DNA of 64,000 nt from Microbacterium barkeri (GCF_027921765.1 NZ_BSEJ01000005.1:171810-235809); one strand, 5' to 3'. Shown: positions 33,709 through 42,942, counted from the first letter of the stretch. Program-made: numbers and translations. The notes: a model not told the origin generated them from the sequence alone.

Positions 33709-35910
33709 ATGAAGTTCTTCCCTGCCCGCGCGGTGCGCGTGACCGCCGGCCCGTTCGCCGACGCGCTGCGCGTCGACCTCGACTACGTGCTCTCGCTCGA
33801 CGCCGACCGGCTGCTCGCGCCCTTCCTGCGCGAGGCGGGCCTCGAGCCGCGTGACCGCTCGTACGGCAACTGGGAGGATGCGGGGCTCGACGGGCACACC
33901 GCGGGGCACTGGATCTCGGCCCTCGCCCACCTGCACGCGGCGACGGGCCATCCCGAGGCCCTTCGCCGACTCCGCTACGCCGTGGGCGAGCTCGCGCGTG
34001 CGCAGGAGGCGCGCGGCACGGGGTGGGTCGGCGGCGTGCCCGACGGCGAGCAGCTCTTCGCGGGGCTCCGCGACGGCGGCGTGGCGGCGGCCCGGGCGCT
34101 CGCATCGAGCGGGCACTGGGTGCCCTGGTACAACCTCCACAAGACGTTCCAGGGGCTCATCGACGCACACGTCGTCGGCGGCGACGAGCGCGCGCTCGAC
34201 ATCGCCGTCCGTCTCGCGGACTGGTGGCTCGACATCGCCGACGGCATCGACGACGCGGCCTTCGAGGCCATGCTCGACACCGAGTTCGGCGGCATGAACG
34301 AGGCCTTCGCGGAGCTCGCGGCGCTCACCGGACGCGACGACCTCGCGGCGATGGCCCGTCGCTTCGCGCACCGCGCCATCCTCGACCCCCTCCGCGAGGG
34401 GCGAGACGATCTGACCGGGCGCCACGCGAACACGCAGATCCCGAAGGCCGTGGGCTACGCGGCCGCCGGCGAGCGCGCGGCGGCCGCCACGTTCTGGCGC
34501 ACGGTCGTCGAGCGGCGCACGGTCGCGATCGGCGGCAACAGCGTGCGCGAGCACTTCCACGCGCCGGACGACTTCGCGCCGATGATCGAGGACCGCGAGG
34601 GGCCGGAGACCTGCAACACCTACAACATGCTGAAGCTCACGCGCGCCCTCGCCGAGGCCGAGCTCGATCCCGCCCACCTCGACTTCGCCGAGCGCGCGCT
34701 CTTCAACCACGTGCTCTCGGCGCAGCATCCCGGGCGCGGCGGGTTCGTCTACTTCACGCCGATGCGCCCCCGCCACTACCGCGTCTACTCGCAGCCCGAC
34801 CAGTGCTTCTGGTGCTGCGTCGGCACGGGCATGGAGATGCAGGCCCGGTACGGCGAGTGGATCTTCGGACAGGAGGGCGACGCGCTCGCCGTCAACCTCT
34901 TCGCACCCGCCGACCTCGACGCATCCGAGTTCGGCGTCCGGCTGCGCATGACGACGGACTTCCCCGCCGACGAGCAGGTGCGGATCGCGGTGGAGGCGGA
35001 TGGCGCGCGAGCGTTCGCGCTGCGGCTGCGCGTGCCGGGCTGGAGCGACGGACTCCGCGACATCCGCGTGAACGGCGTTGACGCGGAGGCGACCGCGGAG
35101 GACGGCGCCGTGCGGATCACGCGGACCTGGGCGGACGGCGACGAGATCGTCTTCCGCGTGCCCCTCGCGCTGCGTGCGGAGCGCCTGCCCGACGGATCGC
35201 CGTGGCAGGCCTACCTCGCGGGGCCCGTCGTCCTCGCCGCGCGCGCGGGGGAGGACGGGCTCGACGGGCTCGTCGCCGATGACAGCCGGATGGGCCACAT
35301 CGCGTCGGGCCCGCTGCTCCCGTTCGCCGACCTGCCGCTCGTCGCTGAGGGCGCCGACGCGGTCGCCCAGGTCGGCCCGCTGCGCTTCCGGCTCGAGACG
35401 GACGACCCGGCGGGCGCCGTCGACCTCGAGCCGTTCGCGGGCATCCACGACAGCCGGTACACCGTCTACTGGCCGGTCGCCGACGGCCGCGGCCGCAGGG
35501 ACGAGCTCCTCGCCCAGGACGGCCGGCTCGCGATCGACGCGGCGACCGTCGACGCCGTGGCGTTCGGCGAGCAGCAGCCCGAGTCCGACCACGCCTTCTC
35601 GGGCGACGACTCGACCGTCGGCGTCGAGGGCGACGCGCACTGGCGCGAGCTCGGAACCGGCCTCTCGATCGAGCTGCGGGACCCCGCGTGGCAGTCGCGC
35701 CGCCTGCGCCTCGAGCTGCGGCCATCCGCCGAGGCGACGGCGATCGCGGTGCGCGTCGGCGAGCAGCTCGCCGTCGAGGAGCGCCTCGCACCCGGCGCGA
35801 CATCGCTCGAGGTCGTGATGGCGCCGCCGTCGCCCGGCACGCGGGTCACCCTCTCGCCCGTCGACGGTGCTCCCGCCCCGGGCGTGGTCTCAGCGCGCCT
35901 CCTGCGCTGA
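33709..35910 (+). CDS. GH127 family beta-L-arabinofuranosidase (DUF1680)
   Basis: A 733-residue enzyme without a signal peptide. The (alpha/alpha)6 barrel carries the zinc-thiolate site known from HypBA1-type enzymes: Glu300 and Cys302 in GPETCNTYNMLK, and Cys366/Cys369/Cys370 in QCFWCCVGTG, where one Cys of the CC pair is the nucleophile. Beta-sandwich domains follow. It removes beta-L-arabinofuranose, as in plant extensin-like hydroxyproline glycans. The ATG at 33709 follows GGGAG. It adds plant-cell-wall arabinose use to the window's sugar repertoire. Confidence 0.92.
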   Translation: MKFFPARAVRVTAGPFADALRVDLDYVLSLDADRLLAPFLREAGLEPRDRSYGNWEDAGLDGHTAGHWISALAHLHAATGHPEALRRLRYAVGELARAQEARGTGWVGGVPDGEQLFAGLRDGGVAAARALASSGHWVPWYNLHKTFQGLIDAHVVGGDERALDIAVRLADWWLDIADGIDDAAFEAMLDTEFGGMNEAFAELAALTGRDDLAAMARRFAHRAILDPLREGRDDLTGRHANTQIPKAVGYAAAGERAAAATFWRTVVERRTVAIGGNSVREHFHAPDDFAPMIEDREGPETCNTYNMLKLTRALAEAELDPAHLDFAERALFNHVLSAQHPGRGGFVYFTPMRPRHYRVYSQPDQCFWCCVGTGMEMQARYGEWIFGQEGDALAVNLFAPADLDASEFGVRLRMTTDFPADEQVRIAVEADGARAFALRLRVPGWSDGLRDIRVNGVDAEATAEDGAVRITRTWADGDEIVFRVPLALRAERLPDGSPWQAYLAGPVVLAARAGEDGLDGLVADDSRMGHIASGPLLPFADLPLVAEGADAVAQVGPLRFRLETDDPAGAVDLEPFAGIHDSRYTVYWPVADGRGRRDELLAQDGRLAIDAATVDAVAFGEQQPESDHAFSGDDSTVGVEGDAHWRELGTGLSIELRDPAWQSRRLRLELRPSAEATAIAVRVGEQLAVEERLAPGATSLEVVMAPPSPGTRVTLSPVDGAPAPGVVSARLLR

Positions 35911-35919
35911 GCCCGGGTC

Positions 35920-36855
35920 CTACTCCGCCAGCGCCGCGCTCCACACGGGGGCGGCGGGGTGCCGCGCCGCGAGCGCGTCGACGAGGGCCGACCGGAACGC
36001 GCGCACGGCGGGATGCCCCGCGCGACCCGAGCGGACGGCGGTGTAGAGCACGCGGTGCGGCTCGCCGGGCAGGCTCACAAGCTGCGTGCCGGCGAGGTGC
36101 GGCTCGCCGAGCAGCGCGGGGAGGAACCCGACGGCCTGCCCCATCCGGACGACGTGCGCGTGCAGAAGCGGGTCCGTGCTCTCGAAGCGCACGATGGGCT
36201 CGAAGCCGGCGCCGCGGCACTGCGCCCTGCCCCAGGCGCCGGTCGGGGTGTCGGCCGGATCGAGCACCCATGGCGCGTCTCGGAGCTCCGCGAGGCGACG
36301 CGGCCTCCGCGAGAGCCGTCCTTCCGCCGGCAGGGCGAGGCCGAGCGGGTCGACGAGGAGCTCGGCGCGGTCGACGCCGTCGCGGACGACCTCGGGGATG
36401 CCGGGGTACTCCTCGCCGATGATGACGTCGAACTCGTGCGAGAGCAGCGCGTCGTAGGCCGGGCCGTGGTCGCGCTGGGCGATGGCGACATCGAGTTCGG
36501 GATGGCGCTCGGCGAGCAGCTCGAGCGCCCCCGGCGCGAGCGCGAGCACGATGCTCTGGAACGAGGCCACGCGCAGCCGCCCCCGCAGCGTGCTCTGTGC
36601 GGCGGTCAGCTCGGCCTCGGCCTCCTCGAGCCGCGCGAAGACGGCATCCGCATGCGCCACGAGGGCGAGCGCATCGCCGGTCAGCCGCACACCGCGCCCG
36701 ACGCGCTCGAGCAGCTGCACGCCCGTCTCCCGCTCGAGCTGAGCGAGCTGCTGCGACACCGCCGACGGCGTGTACGCGAGCGCCCGCGCCGTCTCCGCGA
36801 TCGTCCTGCGGCGACTGAGCTCGCTGAGGAGGCGGAGGCGCGCGACATTCAACAC
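35920..36855 (-). CDS. LysR family transcriptional regulator
   Basis: A 311-residue LysR protein. The helix-turn-helix is near the N-terminus (IAETARALAYTPSAVSQQLAQ) and a periplasmic-binding-like effector domain follows. The GTG start has AAGGTGAG upstream. It is divergent from an EamA exporter gene 73 bp away, the layout used by regulator/exporter pairs for amino acids or metabolites. It ends nine bases from the convergent GH127 gene. Confidence 0.9.
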   Translation of the reverse strand: MLNVARLRLLSELSRRRTIAETARALAYTPSAVSQQLAQLERETGVQLLERVGRGVRLTGDALALVAHADAVFARLEEAEAELTAAQSTLRGRLRVASFQSIVLALAPGALELLAERHPELDVAIAQRDHGPAYDALLSHEFDVIIGEEYPGIPEVVRDGVDRAELLVDPLGLALPAEGRLSRRPRRLAELRDAPWVLDPADTPTGAWGRAQCRGAGFEPIVRFESTDPLLHAHVVRMGQAVGFLPALLGEPHLAGTQLVSLPGEPHRVLYTAVRSGRAGHPAVRAFRSALVDALAARHPAAPVWSAALAE

Positions 36856-36928
36856 ATCAGCTCACCTTACGCTTCTTGCTAAGAAACGGTTGCTGGATTG
36901 ACCAGCGCCCTCCGGCGAGACTGGAGGC

Positions 36929-37846
36929 ATGCTCACCCGGATCCGCCCTCGGGGAATGACCGCCTCGGTCGCCCTCGTCATCGGCTCGTGCACGTCGCTG
37001 CAGTTCGGCGCGGCGCTCGCCGTGCAGCTCTTCCCCGAGCTGGGGACGTGGGGCGTGACGGCCCTGCGCCTCTCGATCGCGGCGCTCGTCCTGTGCGCGG
37101 CGGTGCGCCCGCGCGTGCGCACCTGGACCCGCGAGCAGTTGGGATGGGTGGCCGCGTACGGCCTCTCCCTCGCGGCCATGAACGGCTCCTTCTACGCCTC
37201 CCTCGAGCGGATCCCGCTGGGCACCGCGGTCGCGATCGAGTTCCTCGGTCCGCTCGTGCTCGCGGCCGTGCTCACGCGACGCGCCCTCGACTTCGCGTGG
37301 GTCGGCGTCGCCCTCGTCGGCATGGCGCTCCTGGGCGTCGACAGCGCCATCGGCGTCCCGCTGGATGGAGCAGGCGTCGTGTTCGCGCTCGTGGCCGCCG
37401 GGTTCTGGGCCCTCTACATCCGCACGAGCGCGCGCGTCGGCCAGCTCGTCCCGGGGATGGGCGGGCTCGCGGTGGCGCTCGTCATCGCCTCGACCGCGCT
37501 GCTGCCCTTCGGCGTGCCGGCGGCGATCGAGGTGGTCGCGGAGCCGAGCCTCCTCGTGCTCGCCGTCGGGACGGCGCTCCTCGCGTCGGTCATCCCGTAC
37601 GCGCTCGAGCTCATGGCGCTGCGGAGACTTCCGCAGCGCGTGTTCGGAGTGCTCCTGAGCCTCGAGCCCGTCATCGCGACGGCGGCCGGATGGCTGCTCC
37701 TCGCTCAGGCGATGAGCCCGCTGCGGATCGCCGCGATCGCGCTCGTCGTCGCCGCGAGCGTCGGCACCGCCCTCGCAGCGCGGCGGGCGAGCGAAGACGC
37801 ACCCGGATCCGCCCTCACCGGGGCGATCCCGGTCATCCGCGACTGA
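36929..37846 (+). CDS. EamA/RhtA family transporter
   Basis: A 305-residue membrane protein with ten hydrophobic segments in two EamA repeats. GTAVAIEFLGPLVLA and the second-repeat LASVIPYALELMALRRLPQRVFGVLLSLEP region are typical of RhtA-like threonine/homoserine exporters. It is divergent from, and probably controlled by, the LysR protein. The ATG at 36929 has GGAGG only one base upstream; an ATG at 36956 is an alternative. Confidence 0.88.
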   Translation: MLTRIRPRGMTASVALVIGSCTSLQFGAALAVQLFPELGTWGVTALRLSIAALVLCAAVRPRVRTWTREQLGWVAAYGLSLAAMNGSFYASLERIPLGTAVAIEFLGPLVLAAVLTRRALDFAWVGVALVGMALLGVDSAIGVPLDGAGVVFALVAAGFWALYIRTSARVGQLVPGMGGLAVALVIASTALLPFGVPAAIEVVAEPSLLVLAVGTALLASVIPYALELMALRRLPQRVFGVLLSLEPVIATAAGWLLLAQAMSPLRIAAIALVVAASVGTALAARRASEDAPGSALTGAIPVIRD

Positions 37847-38849
37847 CCGCGGCCTCCGCCGTCGTGACGCGACGCGACGGCCAGGCCGCGAGCAGGCGCT
37901 CCCGCTCCTCCGCCGTGATCGGCACGACCGAGCCGTGCCGGAAGCGCGGCGGAACCGCGTGCGCGCTCGGCGTCCACGTGCCATCCGCGAGGTCTGCGCT
38001 CTCGAAGACGCGGTAGCCCGTGCCGCCGCCGTAGGGCGGCCAGTCGATGAAGAGCAGCCACGAGCGCTCGTCGAGCGAGCGGACGATGATCGGCCCCTCG
38101 CCGTGCGAGATGACGTCGCTGCCGATCCCCTCGGCGAGCAGCTCCCACGCCGAGCCGATGCGCCCCTCGGTCGGGCGCAGCACGTCGTCGCCGCGCTCGG
38201 CGAACACGTGCATGGTGCCCGGCTCCTCGTCCTTCGTGAAGCGGTACCAGTGGGCGCCGTCGCGCGCGAGGGTCGAGTCGATCGTCCCGTACCCGGGCCC
38301 CCGGCGCACGTCGATCCACACGCGCGGCTCCGAGAAGGTCGCGAAGTCGGCCGTCTGCGCGATCATCATCCGGTTGTAACTGTCGGCGGCCCGGCGCTCG
38401 CCGCCCTCGGGGTAGAGGTTCGAGGCCCAGTAGACGAGGTAGGCGCCGTGCTCCGCGCTCCAGACGGCCTCCGGGGCCCACACGTTGCCGGCCTCGGGGC
38501 CCATCACCGAGACCGCACGCGGGCCCGTCCAGGTCACGAGGTCATCCGACTCCCAGACGAGGATGTCGGTGCTGCCGTTCTCCTGCCCCGCACCGAAGCC
38601 GCCGGCGCCGTGCACCTTGAGGTCGGTCGCGAGGATCACGAACCCGCCGTCCTCCTTGCGGAGCAGGAACGGGTCGCGCACGCCCCGCGTGCCGAGATCC
38701 GACGTGAGCACGGGCGCGCCGTCCTCCAGCAGGTCCCAGTCACTCAGGGAGGCGCCGTCGCTCACCGCGAAGTGGACCTGCTCGGCCGCGTCGTCGTCTT
38801 CGCCCGTGAAGTGGACGAAGAGGTACGAGGAGAATTTACAACGTTGCAC
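37833..38849 (-). CDS. Glycoside hydrolase family 43 enzyme (short cytoplasmic type)
   Basis: A 338-residue single-domain GH43 propeller: YLFVHFTGE at the start, GTRGVRDPFLL with probable base Asp59, NVWAPEAVW, and DSTLARDGAHWYRF. No signal peptide or second domain is present. No ATG exists near the start; GTG at 38849 is used because TATCGT lies six bases upstream, fitting a leaderless transcript. The gene's 3' end overlaps the convergent EamA gene by 14 bp. It probably acts on arabino- or xylo-oligosaccharides. Confidence 0.85.
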   Translation of the reverse strand: MQRCKFSSYLFVHFTGEDDDAAEQVHFAVSDGASLSDWDLLEDGAPVLTSDLGTRGVRDPFLLRKEDGGFVILATDLKVHGAGGFGAGQENGSTDILVWESDDLVTWTGPRAVSVMGPEAGNVWAPEAVWSAEHGAYLVYWASNLYPEGGERRAADSYNRMMIAQTADFATFSEPRVWIDVRRGPGYGTIDSTLARDGAHWYRFTKDEEPGTMHVFAERGDDVLRPTEGRIGSAWELLAEGIGSDVISHGEGPIIVRSLDERSWLLFIDWPPYGGGTGYRVFESADLADGTWTPSAHAVPPRFRHGSVVPITAEERERLLAAWPSRRVTTAEAAVSRG

Positions 38850-38861
38850 AAGTGCACGATA
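38837..38861 (-). promoter_or_regulatory. LacI-type operator and -10 box at the GH43 start
   Basis: TACAACGTTGCA (38837-38848) is a near-perfect palindrome with the CAACGTTG core often seen in actinomycete LacI sites. It covers the GTG start. The minus-strand -10-like TATCGT is at 38856-38861, six bases before the start codon. An operator at +1 would block transcription. No LacI gene is adjacent; the regulator at 19694 is a possible but distant candidate. Confidence 0.5.
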
Positions 38862-38898
38862 CCAAGGGACGGCCACCGCCGCGACCCCGGGCTCGGCC

Positions 38899-39465
38899 CT
38901 ACGCGCCGAGGAAGGTCGCGGGGTCGAACTCGTCGATCGGGATGACGCGGAGGCGCGGGAGCTGCGCGTCGAACACCGCGGCGTCGTACTCGAGGTCGAA
39001 TAGCTGCAGGCCGGGCAGGGTCGCATACCCCGCGTTCCGGAACTCGTTGAACGCGACGATCCCGACGCGCCGGTCGCCGCCGATGAGCGCCGCGACGTCG
39101 TCGAGGAAGTCCCCGTCGTGGCTCACGAGCATCACGTCGTCGTCGCGGTCAGCCAGGGCCCGCAGGGTGCGCTGGATCGCGATGTCGACGACCTTCTCGT
39201 CGGGGGCGCCCGCGAGGAGCACGACCTCGTAGTCCATCGCCTTGAGCGCCTGGACGAAGCTCTGCGGGATGACGGACGAGGCGTTGATGAAGAACACGCC
39301 GCGTGCGCGCTGGTTCCACTGCCGCGCCGCGAACGAGACGAGCCGGTCCCACCGGGGCCGCTCATCCGGCTGCGGCCGTCGGCCGATGATCGACGTCCCC
39401 AGCGTCGCGTCGATGTTCTCGCCGTCGACGAGCACCCAGGTCACGTCTTCACCGCTCACGCGCAT
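38899..39465 (-). CDS. NYN domain protein (PIN-like ribonuclease fold)
   Basis: A 188-residue protein with the acidic set of the NYN/PIN fold: WVLVDGENID (Asp14, Asn17, Asp19), DEKVVDIAIQ, and MLVSHDGDFLDDV. Related LabA-like proteins are predicted metal-dependent RNases. It has no membrane segment. Neighbours (GH43, lipoprotein) do not suggest a partner. Confidence 0.85.
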   Translation of the reverse strand: MRVSGEDVTWVLVDGENIDATLGTSIIGRRPQPDERPRWDRLVSFAARQWNQRARGVFFINASSVIPQSFVQALKAMDYEVVLLAGAPDEKVVDIAIQRTLRALADRDDDVMLVSHDGDFLDDVAALIGGDRRVGIVAFNEFRNAGYATLPGLQLFDLEYDAAVFDAQLPRLRVIPIDEFDPATFLGA

Positions 39466-39534
39466 GCGCGCCTCCCCATCCGGCGCCGTCGAGGTGGCGG
39501 GGCCTCGTCCGATCCTACGAGGGCGCGGGGCGGC

Positions 39535-39900
39535 TCAGCCGCAGAGGGTCGCGAGCGCGCCCTTGGCCTGCTCGACGGCCTCGACCGTCTCGGGCGCCGT
39601 GAGGTCGCTCACCTGCGACAGCTGCTCGGCGTTCGCGCGGATGAGCTCCCCCGGCTGACCGCCCACGTCATCCGCGAGCCGCTCGAGGGTCGCGACGAGG
39701 TCGTCGCGCGCGACGTCGGCCTGCTCAGCGGTCACGTCGCCCTGCTCGAGGATCGCCTGGTACTGCGCGTAGGCGGCGTCGGCGGTCGTGCAGATCTCGT
39801 CGACCGGGACGCCCAGGGCGTCGCCGGCGATGTCGGCGGCCTGTGTGCAGCCGGCGAGCAGGCCCACGGCGAGGAGCGGGAGGATGGCGAGTCGGCGCAT
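39535..39900 (-). CDS. Small lipoprotein of unknown function
   Basis: A 121-residue protein with signal peptide and lipobox GLLAGC (Cys18). The mature part is helical and acidic (VTAEQADVARDDLVATLERL) with one Cys pair (EICTTAD, ATLCG). No family was recognised. The ATG at 39900 was chosen because the signal peptide starts there (MRRLAILPLL). It is divergent from the molybdate operon. Confidence 0.78.
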   Translation of the reverse strand: MRRLAILPLLAVGLLAGCTQAADIAGDALGVPVDEICTTADAAYAQYQAILEQGDVTAEQADVARDDLVATLERLADDVGGQPGELIRANAEQLSQVSDLTAPETVEAVEQAKGALATLCG

Positions 39901-39941
39901 GCGACGACGGTAGCCGCTCGACCTTGGACGCCCATGCATGT

Positions 39942-39982
39942 CGCATCTGCGGCAGAATCGACCCAGAACATCCGCATCTGCG
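39942..39982 (+). promoter_or_regulatory. Two CGCATCTGCG elements before the molybdate operon
   Basis: The 10-mer CGCATCTGCG, itself an inverted repeat (CGCA-TC-TGCG), occurs at 39942-39951 and 39973-39982, 31 bp apart (three helical turns). Both are followed after a few bases by GAATCG. They end 13 bp before the HTH-TOBE gene and are good candidates for its binding sites. Confidence 0.6.
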
Positions 39983-39995
39983 AATCGAGAAGCGC

Positions 39996-40388
39996 ATGCC
40001 CGACATCCGCGTCCGCGACGCCGCCCACCTGCTCGGCGTGAGCGACGACACCGTCCGACGCTGGATCGCCGCGGGCGCCCTCGCGGCGCACCGCGACGAC
40101 GCGGGTCGCCGGGTCATCGACGGAGCCGAGCTCGCCGCATTCGCGCGGTCGCATGCCGACGCCCCCGAAGATCCGCTCTCCGGGGGCCGCTCCGCCCGCA
40201 ACCGCTTCACCGGACTCGTCACGGCCGTCACGAGCGACACCGTCATGAGCCAGGTCGAGCTGCAGTGCGGGCCGCACCGCGTCGTGTCGCTCATGAGCAC
40301 GGAGGCGGTGCGCGAGCTCGGCCTCGAGCCGGGCTCGGTCGCGGTGGCCGTCGTCAAGGCGACGACCGTCCTCGTGGAGACGCCGTGA
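39996..40388 (+). CDS. HTH-TOBE molybdate-responsive regulator
   Basis: A 130-residue protein. Residues about 1-50 are a MerR/excisionase-like helix-turn-helix (RDAAHLLGVSDDTVRRWIAAG). Residues about 65-130 are a TOBE/MOP molybdate-binding domain (RNRFTGLVTAVTSDTVMSQVEL; GLEPGSVAVAVVKATTVLV). It is the first gene of the mod operon, with GAGAAG upstream, and its stop overlaps the modA GTG. It presumably senses intracellular molybdate and controls the operon through the CGCATCTGCG sites. It is much shorter than ModE and has a different DNA-binding domain. Confidence 0.88.
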   Translation: MPDIRVRDAAHLLGVSDDTVRRWIAAGALAAHRDDAGRRVIDGAELAAFARSHADAPEDPLSGGRSARNRFTGLVTAVTSDTVMSQVELQCGPHRVVSLMSTEAVRELGLEPGSVAVAVVKATTVLVETP

Positions 40389-41134
40389 GACGGCGGGTGC
40401 GCGCAGCAGTGGCGGGTGCGGTCGCGCTCGCGCTGTCCGGCTGCGCTGCGCCGCCGACGGCGGGTCAGGAGCTTCACGTGTTCGCCGCGGCGTCGCTCAC
40501 CGAGGTCTTCACCGAGATCGCCGCCGCATTCGAGGAGGCGCATCCGGGTGTCTCGGTCAGCCTGAGCTTCGACGGGTCGGCGGGCCTCGCGACGCAGATC
40601 GCCGAGGGAGCGCCCGCCGCGGTGTTCGCCTCGGCCGACACGGCGACCATGGAATCCGTCGCGCAGCACGCGGCCGACGAGCCGGCGGTGTTCGCGCGGA
40701 ACGCCCTCGAGATCGCCGTGCCCGCGGGCAATCCGGCCGACATCCGGGGATTCGCGGATCTCGCGCGCGACGACGTGGTCGTCGTCGTGTGCGCGCTCGC
40801 CGTCCCGTGCGGGCGCGCGACGGCCGAGGTCGAGCGGGCGCTCGACGTCGCGGTCGACCCTGCGAGCGAGGAGAACGCCGTGACGGATGTGCTCGGCAAG
40901 GTGACCTCGGGCGAGGCGGATGCGGGCGTCGTCTACGCCACCGACGTCCGCCGTGCGGGCGACGCGGTCGAGGGTGTGCCGGTCGACGCGCCCGATGCCG
41001 CCGTGAACGACTACCCCATCGCGGCGCTCGACGGCGCACCCGACCCGGCGCTCGCTCGCGCGTTCGTCGACTTCGTCCTCGACGATCCCGCGCAGCGCGT
41101 CCTCGCGGACGCGGGCTTCCTCCCGGCGGACTAG
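40385..41134 (+). CDS. modA: Molybdate-binding lipoprotein
   Basis: A 249-residue binding protein with lipobox ALSGC (Cys20). Typical ModA features: LHVFAAASLTEVFTEIAAAF, FDGSAGLATQIAEGAPAAVFASAD and GVVYATDV. It captures molybdate (or tungstate) outside the cell for ModBC. It starts at a GTG in a GTGA overlap with the regulator gene. Confidence 0.95.
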   Translation: MRRRVRAAVAGAVALALSGCAAPPTAGQELHVFAAASLTEVFTEIAAAFEEAHPGVSVSLSFDGSAGLATQIAEGAPAAVFASADTATMESVAQHAADEPAVFARNALEIAVPAGNPADIRGFADLARDDVVVVVCALAVPCGRATAEVERALDVAVDPASEENAVTDVLGKVTSGEADAGVVYATDVRRAGDAVEGVPVDAPDAAVNDYPIAALDGAPDPALARAFVDFVLDDPAQRVLADAGFLPAD

Positions 41135-41137
41135 CGG

Positions 41138-42010
41138 ATGGTCCAGCACGAGGAGAGAGGCGCGGCGGCCGGCGCCCCGCGACCGCCCGAGACCGCCGCG
41201 GTGCGGCCATCCGTCCGGGCGCCGCGGCCGATCGCCACCGACCTGCCGCGCTGGCTGTGGATTCCGGCCGCGCTGGGGCTCGCGCTCATCCTCGTGCCCC
41301 TCGCCGCCCTCGTGCTGCGCGCGGAGTGGGGCGACTTCTGGCACCTGCTGACCGGGGCGGCCGCGCGCGACGCCCTCGCGCTGAGCCTGCGGACGGCCCT
41401 CGTCTCGACCGCGCTGTGCCTGCTCATCGGCGTGCCGATGGCGGCCGTGTTCGCGCGGGGGCGCTTCCCCGGGCTGAAGGCGCTGCGCGCGCTCGCACTC
41501 GTGCCGCTCGTGCTGCCTCCGGTCGTCGGAGGCATCGCGCTGCTGTACGCGTTCGGGCGCCGCGGGCTCGTCGGGCAGGCGCTCACGCCGTTCGGGATCC
41601 AGATCCCGTTCACCGAGGTGGCGGTCGTCATGGCCCAGACGTTCGTCGCCCTGCCGTTCCTCGTGATGAGCGTGGAGGGGGCGCTGCGCTCCGCCGGCAC
41701 GCGCTACGCCGCGGTCGCGGCGACGCTGGGGGCATCGCCGGGGCGGGTGCTGTGGCGCGTGACGCTCCCGCTCATCGCGCCGGGCATCCTCTCGGGGGCC
41801 ATCCTCTCCTTCTCCCGTGCGCTCGGGGAGTTCGGCGCGACCCTCGCCTTCGCCGGGAGCCTGCAGGGCGTCACCCGCACGCTTCCCCTCGAGGTGTATC
41901 TCGTCCGGGAGAGCGACAGCGCCTCGGCGGTCGCGCTGTCGCTCGTGCTCATCGCGCTCGCGGTCTGCGGCGTCGTGCTGGCGTATCGTCCGCGGAGGGG
42001 GCAGCCGTGA
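41138..42010 (+). CDS. modB: Molybdate ABC transporter permease
   Basis: A 290-residue permease. A 35-residue cytoplasmic N-terminal extension precedes about five or six hydrophobic segments. The coupling loop reads [21 protein letters not shown] and ends at [14 protein letters not shown], characteristic of ModB/CysT-type permeases. It starts three bases after modA and overlaps modC as GTGA. Confidence 0.94.
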   Translation: MVQHEERGAAAGAPRPPETAAVRPSVRAPRPIATDLPRWLWIPAALGLALILVPLAALVLRAEWGDFWHLLTGAAARDALALSLRTALVSTALCLLIGVPMAAVFARGRFPGLKALRALALVPLVLPPVVGGIALLYAFGRRGLVGQALTPFGIQIPFTEVAVVMAQTFVALPFLVMSVEGALRSAGTRYAAVAATLGASPGRVLWRVTLPLIAPGILSGAILSFSRALGEFGATLAFAGSLQGVTRTLPLEVYLVRESDSASAVALSLVLIALAVCGVVLAYRPRRGQP

Positions 42011-42834
42011 GCGACGAGGAGGCGGGCGGGTTCGAGGATGGCCCCGGGGCCAAGGCGGGTCCCACCGGGTTCGCCGCGAAACGCGGCGAACCGACGCCGA
42101 GTCGCCCCGAAACGCGGCAACCCCCGCAAGGCCCTGCCCCGAAACACGGCGAACCCGCCCCGGGTCGCCCCGAAACGCGGCAGAGCCCGGATGACGCGGC
42201 TCGCTTCCTCGAGGTGCACGCACGGGTGACGGGCCGCGGGGTCGCGGTCGACCTCGACGTCGCGCGCGGGGAGACCGTCGCGATCGTGGGGCCGAACGGC
42301 GCGGGCAAGTCGACCGCGCTCGAGCTCGTCGCGGGGCTCATCCGCCCCGACGCGGGCGCCGTCGTGCTCGAAGGGGCGCCCCTGGCAGACGGACGCCGCT
42401 GGGTTCCGCCGCATCGACGCGGCATCGCCCTCATGACGCAGCAGACGCTGCTCTTCCCCCACCTCACGGTCCGGGACAACGTCGCGTTCGGCCCGCGCGC
42501 GTCCGGCCTGTCGCGTTCCGCCGCGCGCGACGCCGCGGAGCGCTGGCTTCTCGAGACCGGCGTACGGCACCTCGCCGAGCGCCGCGCATCCGACCTCTCC
42601 GGAGGGCAGGCGCAGCGGGTCGCCCTGGCCCGGGCCCTCGCGGCCGAGCCGGCCGTTCTCCTGCTCGACGAGCCGACGACCGCGCTCGACGCGACGGCCC
42701 GGCCCGAGCTGCGCGCGGTCCTCGCGCGCGTCCTCGCCGGGCGCACGGCCATCCTCGTCAGTCACGATCCCGACGATGTCGCGGCCCTCGCGCGCCGCAC
42801 CATCCGGATGGCCGAGGGCCGCGTCGTCGACTGA
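42007..42834 (+). CDS. modC: Molybdate ABC transporter ATPase with repeat-derived N-terminal extension
   Basis: A 275-residue ATPase as annotated. Walker [10 protein letters not shown], signature LSGGQAQR and Walker [12 protein letters not shown] are intact. No C-terminal TOBE domain is present; the separate HTH-TOBE protein may be the only molybdate sensor. Residues about 15-60 are Pro/Arg/Glu-rich and encoded by the GAAACGCGGC repeats (42068-42184). The GTG at 42007 is coupled to modB. A GTG near 42211 (VHARVTG) would exclude the repeats and give a normal-length ATPase, so the true start is open. Confidence 0.9.
   Translation: MSDEEAGGFEDGPGAKAGPTGFAAKRGEPTPSRPETRQPPQGPAPKHGEPAPGRPETRQSPDDAARFLEVHARVTGRGVAVDLDVARGETVAIVGPNGAGKSTALELVAGLIRPDAGAVVLEGAPLADGRRWVPPHRRGIALMTQQTLLFPHLTVRDNVAFGPRASGLSRSAARDAAERWLLETGVRHLAERRASDLSGGQAQRVALARALAAEPAVLLLDEPTTALDATARPELRAVLARVLAGRTAILVSHDPDDVAALARRTIRMAEGRVVD
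42068..42184 (+). repeat. Cluster of GAAACGCGGC hairpin repeats (locus 2, inside modC frame)
   Basis: Four units. The first is a perfect hairpin: arm GGTTCGCCGCG (42068-42078), loop AAA and inverse arm (42082-42092). Three further units read CCCCGAAACGCGGC or a one-base variant. The reading frame of modC stays open through all of them. Confidence 0.78.
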
Positions 42835-42942
42835 CGCGCGCCGGCGCGGGGCGGCCGGGCACCACGTGGCCTGCGCGTCGACCCGCACCCGCACACACAG
42901 GCCGCCACCTCCGGTCCGACGTCGGCACCGCGGCCCTCAAAG

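Noticed and set aside
33604..35640. 678-codon minus-strand frame opposite the GH127 gene
   Set aside because: It mirrors the coding strand of a gene with an intact Cys/Glu active site and has no family resemblance of its own.
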